A stretch of 11,594 nucleotides of DNA from an uncultured Ruminococcus sp. (GCA_937894495.1 CALCRR010000405.1:1-11594); one strand, 5' to 3'; positions 1 to 5,980 are shown, counted from the first letter of the stretch. The notes: generated by a model from the letters alone, not told the origin. Made by a program: numbers and translations.

Positions 1-108
1 AAATACTAGCTGCCACGAAAGCGCCCCCTCCCCTCCGGGGAGGACTCGAGTGCTTGCCTACTCAACAATAGTGCGATAGGTGGGGGAAATACCCCGTCCG
101 GTGAGGAC
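1..108 (+). repeat. Interspersed 108-base repeat, copy 1 (left window end)
   Basis: This is one of three full copies in the window. It is the reverse complement of 11487-11594 with a single mismatch (near position 56), and a diverged copy lies at 4979-5087 on the other strand. Two conserved blocks (1-47 and 78-108) flank a 30-base core (48-77). The first block contains a GC-rich hairpin with arms 27-33 and 37-43 and a 3-base loop. The second contains a GGGG/CCCC stem around 82-95. The copy ends 8 bases before the -35 box of the promoter for the gene at 191. The repeat clearly continues beyond the window edge, because the middle copy has further shared sequence there. It has no coding capacity. 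The family name is unknown to me. Confidence 0.9.
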
Positions 109-116
109 AAAAGGTC

Positions 117-145
117 TTGCAATTATGTTAATAATATGTTATTAT
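117..145 (+). promoter_or_regulatory. Sigma-A promoter for the secreted-protein gene
   Basis: The -35 box TTGCAA is at 117-122 and the -10 box TATTAT at 140-145, with a 17-base spacer. TG at 137-138 gives an extended -10. Transcription would start near 152, leaving a leader of about 40 bases. A second TATAAT register at 143-148 overlaps the -10 but fits the -35 less well. Confidence 0.6.
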
Positions 146-190
146 AATATACAAGATATTAAAAACACCCCCAGCCGAAAGGACAACATT

Positions 191-1336
191 ATGAAAAAAC
201 TCACAATAGCACTTGCTGCGCTTTTTTTGACGGCCGTTTTAATGATAGGCTATGCCGACCTTTACAGCAACAGCAAAAAGTCCCCCAAAAAATCTCCCAT
301 GGCAGTTTCAGATACGGGGGAGAGCTCAAAGACCAACTCGCAGGCAGCCGACAGCTCTGAGGCTGACTCAGTGCCTGAAAGTAACAGCTCCCAAGCCGAC
401 AGCCTGCCCGAAATGCCCGAGCCTGAGGAGGGCGAGGAGGTAAAGGACGTGCTGCGTGCTGCCTTTGGTCATAAGACCCACGCCCAGCAGCGCCGTGAAG
501 CCCAGCAGGCTGAGTATGAGCGACAGGCGGAGGAGAGACGAAAGCAGGAGGAGCTGGAGCATGAACAGTTCCTTGCTGACCTGGATAAGACCTATACCCT
601 CACCGAGGGGGAAAACTATTCGGTCAACAGGACCAGAGGTCCCTATGAGGACAATATTACCTGGGTCATCACCTACAACGGCAGTCGGGTGCTGGGCAGG
701 TCGGCTGATAACGAGTACAGCTACAGATATTTCTACGGCTCGGATACGGGCGTGTATACCTATCATCTTGAAGCTCTGGTGGAGGGGGATTACCGCACTG
801 TCAGCAACACTATCACCTATAATATCGAAAGCCCCGTCACCACGGAGGACGACCCCGAGCTTGAGGATATGAAGGACACGGTGAAGCATACCCTCAAAAC
901 AATGCACATTATCGAGGACGATAACAGCGAGCAGACCTACACCTACCGCATGGGCTATATCGGCGATTTCAGCCATGAAAATGTTGTGGAGGGTCTGGTG
1001 TTCATGCTCAGCGAGGAAAGCGGCACCCAGTGCATAAGGGTGATATCAGACGGCGCTCTGGGCGGCGCACTTTTTGATAACTACGGCAAGCAGGGGCTGA
1101 GCTTTGGCGTGTGGTACGACCCCGCAACAGGCAGAGACTATTTAACTGCGGTCGAGAGAGAGGGCGAGAGCGTAACAGTCACCGACGCCTTCACGGGGGA
1201 GAGCCTTGACGGTGTTATAACCGATATGTCAGAGTTTTACAACAGCCTGCTTTACCCCACGCCCGAGGACGGTATCGACGAGGACCACTTCTATGTTTCA
1301 AGAGACCATGAGGCTTCCTTTGAGGGGGCATATTAA
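191..1336 (+). CDS. Secreted or membrane-anchored protein of unknown function
   Basis: I do not recognise a named family for this 381-residue protein. Residues 4-23 form a hydrophobic segment after Lys-Lys, as in a Sec signal peptide or signal anchor; there is no lipobox Cys. A Ser/Asp/Glu/Pro-rich linker follows (about 24-85). Next comes a charged, Gln/Glu/Arg-rich stretch, probably a coiled coil (about 92-132). Residues 134-212 resemble a beta-sandwich of the bacterial Ig-like type, rich in Tyr, Thr and Val, and the C-terminal region (225-381) looks globular. I chose ATG 191 because it has an AAAGGA site 8-14 bases upstream and starts the signal sequence. The in-frame ATG at 80 lies inside the repeat and upstream of the promoter. 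The hydrolase gene follows after 81 bases and may be co-transcribed. The protein is probably extracytoplasmic and facing the cell wall; its role is not inferable. Confidence 0.85.
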   Translation: MKKLTIALAALFLTAVLMIGYADLYSNSKKSPKKSPMAVSDTGESSKTNSQAADSSEADSVPESNSSQADSLPEMPEPEEGEEVKDVLRAAFGHKTHAQQRREAQQAEYERQAEERRKQEELEHEQFLADLDKTYTLTEGENYSVNRTRGPYEDNITWVITYNGSRVLGRSADNEYSYRYFYGSDTGVYTYHLEALVEGDYRTVSNTITYNIESPVTTEDDPELEDMKDTVKHTLKTMHIIEDDNSEQTYTYRMGYIGDFSHENVVEGLVFMLSEESGTQCIRVISDGALGGALFDNYGKQGLSFGVWYDPATGRDYLTAVEREGESVTVTDAFTGESLDGVITDMSEFYNSLLYPTPEDGIDEDHFYVSRDHEASFEGAY

Positions 1337-1417
1337 GGCAGTAAAGGAAAAAACTATTATGACAGTAAGATAAGGGGAATAGTCCCACACTATCATCTGA
1401 AAAAGGAGTCGATAAGA

Positions 1418-2371
1418 ATGAGCGAAACAAAAACCGAAGTATTTGAGGGCTATACTAAGACCGAGGGCAGGTTTAAGTCGGCAGACGGTCTGCACGGGAT
1501 ATACTATGTGCTCTACCGCCCCGACAGCGAGCCTAAGGGCGTTTTGCAGATAGCCCACGGTATGTGTGAGTATATCGGCAGATATGATGACTTTGCCGCA
1601 TATCTCGCAAAAAACGGCTTTGTGGTCTGCGGCAACGACCACCTGGGCCACGGCAAAAGCGTTGATGATGAAAGCGAGCTGGGCTGGTTCGCCGATGAAA
1701 AGGGCTGGCAGAAGTGCGTTGCGGATATGTACAAGCTGACCAAGCTTGTCAAGGAGGAGTACCCCGACCTGCCATACTTCATACTGGGTCACAGCATGGG
1801 CAGCTTTATGACCAGAGCCTACATAACAAAGTTCCACCGTGAGCTGGACGGCGCAGTTATCTGCGGCACAGGGGGCGGTATGCCCGGCGTGCCTGCACTG
1901 CTCACGCTGGTTGACGGTATCTCAAAGCTCCACGGCAGCAGATACCGCAGCAGCACCGTTAACAAAATGGCTTTCGGTATGTATAACAGCCGCATAGATG
2001 ATGTGAAAACAGGCTATGAGTGGATATCAAGGGACGAAGCCATCGTTGAAAAATACACAAACGACCCCCTGTGTACCTACATTTTTACCCTCAACGGCTT
2101 TGAAAATCTTGCAAAGGTGATGTGGTATGTCTCCAACGACAAGTGGTTCGTGACATATCCCAAGGAGCTCCCCACATTCATCATCTCAGGCAGCGCCGAC
2201 CCCGTGGGCGACTACGGCAAGGGCGTGCTTAAAGTGTATAACCGCCTGAGGATAGAGGGCTGCGACACCCAGCTCAAACTCTACAGCGGCGCAAGACATG
2301 AGCTGCTCAACGAGATAAACCGAGACGAGGTCTACGACGACATAAAAGCTTTCCTGGAGTCACAGATATAG
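1418..2371 (+). CDS. Alpha/beta hydrolase, monoacylglycerol lipase or lysophospholipase type (serine aminopeptidase S33 fold)
   Basis: This 317-residue cytoplasmic enzyme has the usual length for the Hydrolase_4 family, which hydrolyses carboxyl esters such as monoacylglycerols or lysophospholipids. The oxyanion region AHGM is at 46-49, followed by the family's typical GNDHLGHGKS (72-81). The nucleophile elbow GHSMG is at 124-128 with Ser126. The acid is probably Asp261 in SGSADPVG, and the base is His294 in GARHELLNE, so the catalytic triad is complete. The cap region lies around 150-240. There is no signal peptide. The start has an AAGGAG site at 1403-1408, 9 bases upstream. The gap to the upstream gene is 81 bases with no clear terminator, so a shared transcript is possible. 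The substrate cannot be fixed from sequence; an acyl-peptide or other esterase role remains possible. Confidence 0.9.
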   Translation: MSETKTEVFEGYTKTEGRFKSADGLHGIYYVLYRPDSEPKGVLQIAHGMCEYIGRYDDFAAYLAKNGFVVCGNDHLGHGKSVDDESELGWFADEKGWQKCVADMYKLTKLVKEEYPDLPYFILGHSMGSFMTRAYITKFHRELDGAVICGTGGGMPGVPALLTLVDGISKLHGSRYRSSTVNKMAFGMYNSRIDDVKTGYEWISRDEAIVEKYTNDPLCTYIFTLNGFENLAKVMWYVSNDKWFVTYPKELPTFIISGSADPVGDYGKGVLKVYNRLRIEGCDTQLKLYSGARHELLNEINRDEVYDDIKAFLESQI

Positions 2372-2389
2372 CTTTGTCGGCTGGTTACC

Positions 2390-2422
2390 GGGGAAAACCT
2401 TTCTGAAGAAAGGTTATTCCCC
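2390..2422 (+). terminator. Strong hairpin after the hydrolase gene, possible terminator
   Basis: The arms GGGGAAAACCTTTC (2390-2403) and its complement (2408-2422) pair over 14 base pairs with one bulged A and a TGAA loop. The hairpin starts 18 bases after the hydrolase stop codon. No clean U-tract follows; a T-rich stretch begins only after the next block, around 2432. It may stop transcription, protect the 3' end, or simply be part of the mosaic repeat it borders. Confidence 0.45.
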
Positions 2423-2599
2423 AGACCCCTTTCCAAAGACTTTTATTTCTTTTTGGCGAGGGGGCATGAGTACTATTTTCAAGGCGTGACATAGCTGAAT
2501 ACAAAGTATGATAACAAAACAAAAGCCTCCTCGCCAAAAAGAAACAGAAGTTTTAGATAGGGGGTTGGGGTATATCCAAAAAGGTCACCCCCAATAAAC
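2412..2599. repeat. Mosaic inverted-repeat intergenic element (long form)
   Basis: The outer ends (2412-2435 and about 2580-2599) match the two halves of a 43-base element at 10623-10665. Here about 145 extra bases separate them. Inside the extra part, 2448-2466 and 2527-2545 form an inverted repeat of about 19 bases (TTTCTTTTTGGCGAGG type), and pairing continues imperfectly outward. The interior also holds a weak promoter-like pair (GTGACA 2486-2491, TATGAT 2507-2512, 15-base spacer) that could serve the sirtuin gene. It codes for no protein. It resembles a MITE or another small interspersed palindromic element. Confidence 0.7.
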
Positions 2600-2622
2600 A
2601 ACTAACAAAGGAGTGAACTATC

Positions 2623-3330
2623 ATGACCCTGCAGCAGATCATTGACGACTCGGAGAGAGTGGTATTTTTCGGCGGAGCAGGAGTTTCCACCGAAAGCGGC
2701 ATACCCGATTTCAGGTCGGTGGACGGACTTTACAACCAGAAGTACGACTATCCCCCCGAGACTATACTCAGCCACGATTTTTTCATGAGAAAGACGGAGG
2801 AGTTTTACCGCTTTTACCGTGACAAAATGCTTTGCCTTGACGCAAAGCCCAACAAGGCTCACCTGAAGCTTGCCGAGATGGAAGAAAAGGGCAAGCTGTC
2901 GGCAGTTATAACCCAGAACATTGACGGGCTGCACCAGGCAGCAGGCAGCAAAAAGGTGCTGGAGCTCCACGGCTCGGTGCTGAGAAACTACTGTATGGAC
3001 TGCGGCAAAAGCTGCACCGCCGAGGACATTTTAAACAGCACAGGCACGCCCAAATGCAGCTGCGGCGGACTTATAAAGCCCGATGTGGTGCTTTATCAGG
3101 AGGGCTTGGACGACCGCACCGTTGCCGAAGCAGTCAGGGAGATACAGAGCTGCGACACCCTTATCATCGCAGGCACATCTCTGACGGTGTACCCTGCGGC
3201 TGGCATGATAAGATATTTCAGGGGCAAATATCTGGTGCTGATAAACCGTGACCCCACACCTATGGACGACGCCTGCGACCTTGTTATAAATGACAAGGTG
3301 GGTGAGGTGCTGTCTCAGATAAAGATATAA
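2623..3330 (+). CDS. SIR2-family NAD-dependent protein deacylase (sirtuin)
   Basis: This 235-residue protein is typical of bacterial single-domain sirtuins. These use NAD+ to remove acetyl or other acyl groups from lysine, releasing nicotinamide and O-acyl-ADP-ribose. The NAD-binding GAGVSTESGIPDFR motif is at 18-31 and TQNIDGLH at 97-104. The catalytic His116 lies in ELHGS. Four structural zinc cysteines are present: C124, C127, C145 and C147. GTSL at 184-187 and the INRD motif (207-210) complete the Rossmann fold. All key residues are intact. The start is set by AAAGGAG at 2607-2613, 9 bases before the ATG. The gene stands alone: a mosaic repeat precedes it and a palindromic element separates it from convergent larC. 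Members are often called CobB or NpdA; I leave the symbol empty because the subclass is not certain. Acetyl-CoA synthetase is a common target in this family, but nothing in the window shows the target. Confidence 0.95.
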   Translation: MTLQQIIDDSERVVFFGGAGVSTESGIPDFRSVDGLYNQKYDYPPETILSHDFFMRKTEEFYRFYRDKMLCLDAKPNKAHLKLAEMEEKGKLSAVITQNIDGLHQAAGSKKVLELHGSVLRNYCMDCGKSCTAEDILNSTGTPKCSCGGLIKPDVVLYQEGLDDRTVAEAVREIQSCDTLIIAGTSLTVYPAAGMIRYFRGKYLVLINRDPTPMDDACDLVINDKVGEVLSQIKI

Positions 3331-3385
3331 AAAAGCGCAGGCGCGATAGATCGTCTGCTAAAAGAATAAAGAAGAAAGAATAAAT

Positions 3386-3544
3386 ATTGCTCCCCCAACT
3401 AAACCTTGCCAAAAATGCTTGACACAAATAAAAAATCTCTGCGTTGTAAAAGCTTGAAGGGCGACAGCCCATCTGCGCTTTTACGCCTTGATATTTTTTA
3501 TTTTTGCCTGCGCCTTTCCGGCAAGGTTTAATTGGGGGAGCAAT
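3386..3544. repeat. MITE-like palindromic element with 67-base terminal inverted repeats
   Basis: The left arm (3386-3452) and right arm (3478-3544) are imperfect inverted repeats. Their outermost 25 bases (ATTGCTCCCCCAA...) differ at one position. The arms converge on a perfect 8-base pair (3446-3453 with 3477-3484) and a small GGGC/GCCC hairpin in the loop. There is no open frame, so it would be non-autonomous. An outer perfect 14-base inverted pair (3368-3381 and 3578-3591) surrounds it. It lies between the convergent sirtuin and larC genes, where the fold could end transcription from either side. No clear target-site duplication was seen. Confidence 0.8.
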
Positions 3545-3596
3545 AAGAACTAACAGTGGACGCCTTTATTAGTCTATATTCTTTCTTCTTTTTTAT

Positions 3597-4865
3597 TTAC
3601 TGTTTTATAATTTCCCTCAGCTCAGCCAGCGTCAGACCTTTTTCTTTGGCAATGCGTGCAAGGTCGTCAAATTCAGCCTTGGTGCGGCTCACTCCGTAAC
3701 CGCTTGAAGCCTTGACCCTTACCTCGCCGTAGGGGGTCTCCCTTGTCTGCTCGCTGCGGTGGAGCACGTATCTTTCGCAAAGGCGCTCTCTTATGCCGAT
3801 GGTGGTGGTGTGCCTGAATATAAGCTCGGTCATCTGACTGCGCTGCTGGGGTCTGCAAAGGCAGGTGAGCATTACCCCCGGGCGGTTCTTTTTCATATAA
3901 AAAGGGGTGGTGAACACATCATTTGCGCCGTTTTCAAGGAGTACATCGCAGGCAAAGGCTATGTCCTCACCCGTCATGTCGTCCAGGTTGCACACAAGCT
4001 CATAGACTTCATCGCCGCTGTCCTCGGTGCTGCCCAGAAAAGCCCTGACGCAGTTAAGGCGGCTGAACTCCTTTTTACCCAGCCCGCAGCCGATACGCCG
4101 AGTTTTCATCTGCGGCATTCTGCCGAACTCGCTTACAAAATATTTCAGCAGTGCAGCCCCCGTGGGTGTGCAGAGCTCGCCCTCAATATCGCCGCTGTAA
4201 ATTGGTACATCACGCAGGATATGCGCCGCAGCAGGGGCAGGCACGGGCAGTATGCCGTGGGCACACCTGACATATCCGCTGCCCACATGAACAGGCGAAG
4301 CCATCACCTTATCGGGAGCTATCAGCTCCATAAGCAGGCAGACCCCCACCACGTCGGCAACAGCGTCCATAGTGCCCACCTCGTGAAAGTGTATCTGCTC
4401 CACAGGTCTTCCGTGGGCATGGCTCTCTGCCTCGGCAATAAGCCGATAGACCGCCAGCGCGTCGTCCCTTACCTTTTGTGAGACGTCAAGAGAGCCAATG
4501 AGCTTTTCCACATCGCTCATAGTGGTGTGGTGGTGATGGTGTTCATGGGTGTGTTCGTGGTGCTCGTGAGTATGCTCATGGTTATGCTCATGAGTATGTT
4601 CGTGCCCATGCTCATGGTGGTGCTCATGGTGCTCATGGGAGTGCTCGTCATGGCTCTCCTCCTCCACGCCGTCAACGGTCACAGTAACATGGGTGCCGAG
4701 TATGCCCTGCTTTGCCGCACTTTCGGCACTCACCCTGACCCCCGTCAGCCCCAGCGAGTTTATTTTATCGAGAAAAAACTGCTTATCATCAACAAGCTCC
4801 AGCAGCGCCGCCGTGAGCATATCCCCTGCAGCCCCCATGCCGCATTCAAGATAAAGGGTATTCAT
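3597..4865 (-). CDS. larC: LarC nickel-insertion protein with His-rich insert
   Basis: LarC is a CTP-dependent nickel chelatase that inserts Ni into pyridinium-3,5-bisthiocarboxylic acid mononucleotide. This makes the nickel-pincer cofactor of lactate racemase LarA and related enzymes. The 422-residue product begins with the family signature CGMGAAGDML (8-17). It also has IHFHEVGTMDAVADVVG (158-174), the AHGILPVPAPAA block (202-213), CTPTGAALLK (232-241), the CGLGKKEF block (260-267) and NLDDMTGE (293-300). Residues 72-113 hold 25 histidines, mostly in HEH/HTH repeats, as expected for nickel binding or storage. In Lactobacillus plantarum larC is split and joined by a programmed frameshift; here it is one continuous frame. 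The AAAGG site is about 11 bases before the ATG. No larA, larB or larE lies in the window, so partners must be elsewhere. The cofactor may serve another LarA-family epimerase. Confidence 0.93.
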   Translation of the reverse strand: MNTLYLECGMGAAGDMLTAALLELVDDKQFFLDKINSLGLTGVRVSAESAAKQGILGTHVTVTVDGVEEESHDEHSHEHHEHHHEHGHEHTHEHNHEHTHEHHEHTHEHHHHHTTMSDVEKLIGSLDVSQKVRDDALAVYRLIAEAESHAHGRPVEQIHFHEVGTMDAVADVVGVCLLMELIAPDKVMASPVHVGSGYVRCAHGILPVPAPAAAHILRDVPIYSGDIEGELCTPTGAALLKYFVSEFGRMPQMKTRRIGCGLGKKEFSRLNCVRAFLGSTEDSGDEVYELVCNLDDMTGEDIAFACDVLLENGANDVFTTPFYMKKNRPGVMLTCLCRPQQRSQMTELIFRHTTTIGIRERLCERYVLHRSEQTRETPYGEVRVKASSGYGVSRTKAEFDDLARIAKEKGLTLAELREIIKQ

Positions 4866-4933
4866 AGTATCACAAGCCTTTCATATAATTGATCGTTTTA
4901 TTGTCAATAAGCTATAGATCATTGTCTGATTTT

Positions 4934-4962
4934 ATAATACCATATTTTTACTCCAAATGCAA
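4934..4962 (-). promoter_or_regulatory. Sigma-A promoter of larC
   Basis: Read on the minus strand, TTGCAT (4957-4962) and TATTAT (4934-4939) are separated by 17 bases. A TGG just before the -10 box gives an extended -10. The leader would be about 60 bases. A repeat copy ends 16 bases upstream of the -35 box. No nickel-responsive operator was recognised. Confidence 0.6.
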
Positions 4963-4978
4963 GTGCTAACCGCACGGG

Positions 4979-5170
4979 GTCCTCACCGGACGGGGTATTT
5001 CCCCCACCTTCCGCACTTTTGTGATAACGGCAAAATTCCGAGTCCTCCCCGGAGGGGAGGGGGCGCTTTTGTGACTGCTAGAAGTTTGATGGCTGCGCCA
5101 ACCCTGTAAAATGATGTATTGGTGTGCCTACAGTAGTAAGCAGCTTGCCTACAATCATTTTACACTAAGC
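4979..5170 (-). repeat. Interspersed repeat, copy 2 (unit A, extended)
   Basis: The block 4979-5009 is identical to 11487-11517, and 5040-5069 is identical to 11548-11577. The 30-base core between them (5010-5039) has the same length as in the other copies but a largely different sequence. Beyond the part visible at the window ends, the unit continues with a block ending in GGCTGCGCCAACC (5088-5103). A hairpin follows with perfect 11-base arms (5105-5115 and 5154-5164). The block facing larC lies just upstream of its promoter. Confidence 0.85.
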
Positions 5171-5400
5171 CGCACGGGTATTCTCCCACCTATGCCTCTA
5201 GAAGCAAGAGGCAAGAAGCAAGAGTCCTCTTTTCAGACTTTGTGGGGATAGAAAATTTCTTGCCTCTTGCCTCTGACCTCTTACCTCTAATAGCTGGGGG
5301 AGCTTTCGTGGCTGCTGGTATTTCGATGGCTGCGCCAACCTTGCAAAATGTTGACTTGGTGCGCTGCTAGTCGCCAGATGATCAGAGAACTAGTGGCTAG
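5171..5400 (-). repeat. Diverged second tandem unit of the same repeat (unit B)
   Basis: Unit B starts with a shortened left block (CGCACGGGTATTCTCCCACC, 5171-5190). Its right part (5294-5345) matches unit A at GGGGGAGCTTTCGTGGCTGC and GGCTGCGCCAACC. The variable core is enlarged to about 100 bases. It contains a purine/pyrimidine hairpin with perfect 14-base arms (5204-5217 and 5257-5270). Beyond 5345 the tail resembles unit A only for some 20 bases. The exact right edge is uncertain. Confidence 0.65.
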
Positions 5401-5526
5401 AAATCAACTATCATACTTTGATATGTTAATGGTTCAGGTCTAACCTTAGAAAATAGTATAATGGTGCGATTTATCACATAATTTGCTAAACCGTTTTCTT
5501 GCCTCTTGCCTCTGACCTCTTGCCTC
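5256..5526. repeat. Direct repeat TTCTTGCCTCTTGCCTCTGACC, two copies 240 bases apart
   Basis: The pyrimidine-rich sequence at 5257-5288 recurs almost unchanged at 5496-5526 (one base differs in the shared part). An inverted copy of its first half lies at 5204-5217. The copies bracket the right end of repeat unit B, as if a segment had been duplicated or inserted. It has no coding meaning that I can see. Confidence 0.7.
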
Positions 5527-5540
5527 CAGAAGCACAAAAC

Positions 5541-5568
5541 ACCCCGAAAGGAGAAATCCCTTCGGGGT
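5541..5568. terminator. Orphan intrinsic-terminator-like hairpin
   Basis: The arms ACCCCGAAAGG (5541-5551) and CCCTTCGGGGT (5558-5568) pair with one mismatch around a 6-base loop. CTTTT follows on the plus strand and GTTTTGTG on the minus strand, so it could act in both directions. No annotated gene ends nearby, so the transcript it would terminate is unknown. Confidence 0.6.
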
Positions 5569-5652
5569 CTTTTGCGAAGTATAGAAGTATATATGAAGAA
5601 AAAATATGAGGATGGGCTTGAACTAACTCTCTTATCTCTGCTGCACTCCTCC

Positions 5653-5679
5653 GTTCTGCCGCAGCCACTGCGGCAGAAC
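5653..5679. repeat. Perfect 12-base-pair hairpin without U-tract
   Basis: GTTCTGCCGCAG (5653-5664) and CTGCGGCAGAAC (5668-5679) are exact complements around a CCA loop. Neither strand has a T-run after it, so it is not a typical intrinsic terminator. It may be a protein binding site, an RNA structural element or part of a repeat. Confidence 0.7.
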
Positions 5680-5714
5680 TAAAGAAGAGGTGGAGAAATT
5701 GGAGAAAAAAATAT

Positions 5715-5949
5715 ATGAAAAAAAGTTACTTTTAGACGGGACTTTTGCCTTTTTAGTGAAGTCATCTCACTGCGGATCCTTTACCGATCACCCGGCTATG
5801 GACCAAAACCTGTCAGTCCATACTATAGGTGTCCCTCTGACCTTGAATATATAATACTATCCGAATTTGATAATTGTGTGAAAACTGCTAAAAAGATGTG
5901 CGAAAAGATACCAAAAGTCACTTTACAAAAAGGCAAAATTTTGTTATAA
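5715..5949 (+). pseudogene. Possible small ORF interrupted by one extra A in an A7 run
   Basis: ATG at 5715 follows GGAG (5701-5704) by 10 bases, but its frame stops after six codons. If one A of the 7-A run (5718-5724) is skipped, the frame stays open from 5725 to the TAA at 5947-5949. That gives a Lys-rich, Cys-containing product of about 77 residues of unknown family. The stop overlaps the -10 box of the next gene. It could be a pseudogene, a sequencing indel, a frameshift site or chance. A 74-codon open stretch is only weak evidence. Confidence 0.2.
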
Positions 5950-5950
5950 T
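5922..5950 (+). promoter_or_regulatory. Sigma-A promoter of the DUF5662 gene
   Basis: TTTACA (5922-5927) and a perfect TATAAT (5945-5950) are separated by 17 bases. TG at 5942-5943 gives an extended -10. Transcription would start near 5957, about 24 bases before the ATG. Confidence 0.75.
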
Positions 5951-5980
5951 AGAAACAAGACAGGAAAGGGCGGTGGTTTT

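Larger units (their letters stand above)
5401..5960. other. Gene-poor stretch between larC repeats and the DUF5662 gene
   Basis: No convincing gene is present. The stretch holds the second pyrimidine repeat (5496-5526), a terminator-like hairpin (5541-5568), a perfect 12-base hairpin (5653-5679) and a possible frameshifted small ORF (5715-5949). It also holds the promoter of the next gene (5922-5950). A lone TATAAT at 5457-5462 lacks a good -35 box. I found no tRNA or recognisable riboswitch. Confidence 0.6.

Noticed and set aside
80..190. Start of the first gene at ATG 80
   Set aside because: This start lies in the repeat, upstream of the predicted promoter, has no ribosome site, and would bury the signal sequence in the middle of the protein.
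1298..1837. 179-codon minus-strand frame over the hydrolase start
   Set aside because: It overlaps the hydrolase gene and its ribosome site and has no supporting features.
3759..4481. 240-codon plus-strand open frame opposite larC
   Set aside because: It is a shadow of the well-supported LarC reading frame and has no ribosome site or recognisable domain.
4527..4650. CRISPR-like short repeats
   Set aside because: The periodic CATGAG-type units are His codons of LarC, with no spacers of regular length.
4527..4892. Plus-strand frame rich in Met and Val, resembling a membrane protein
   Set aside because: It is the complement of the LarC His-rich repeat, which reads as Val/Met by chance.
5204..5526. 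CRISPR array from the GCCTCTTGCC repeats
   Set aside because: Only two direct copies 240 bases apart exist, with no regular spacing and no cas genes.
5486..5668. 60-codon minus-strand frame
   Set aside because: It is built from the pyrimidine repeat, the terminator hairpin and the palindrome, and has no ribosome site.
5740..5860. tRNA or riboswitch in the AT-poor part of the gap
   Set aside because: No cloverleaf, T-loop or conserved riboswitch core could be recognised.
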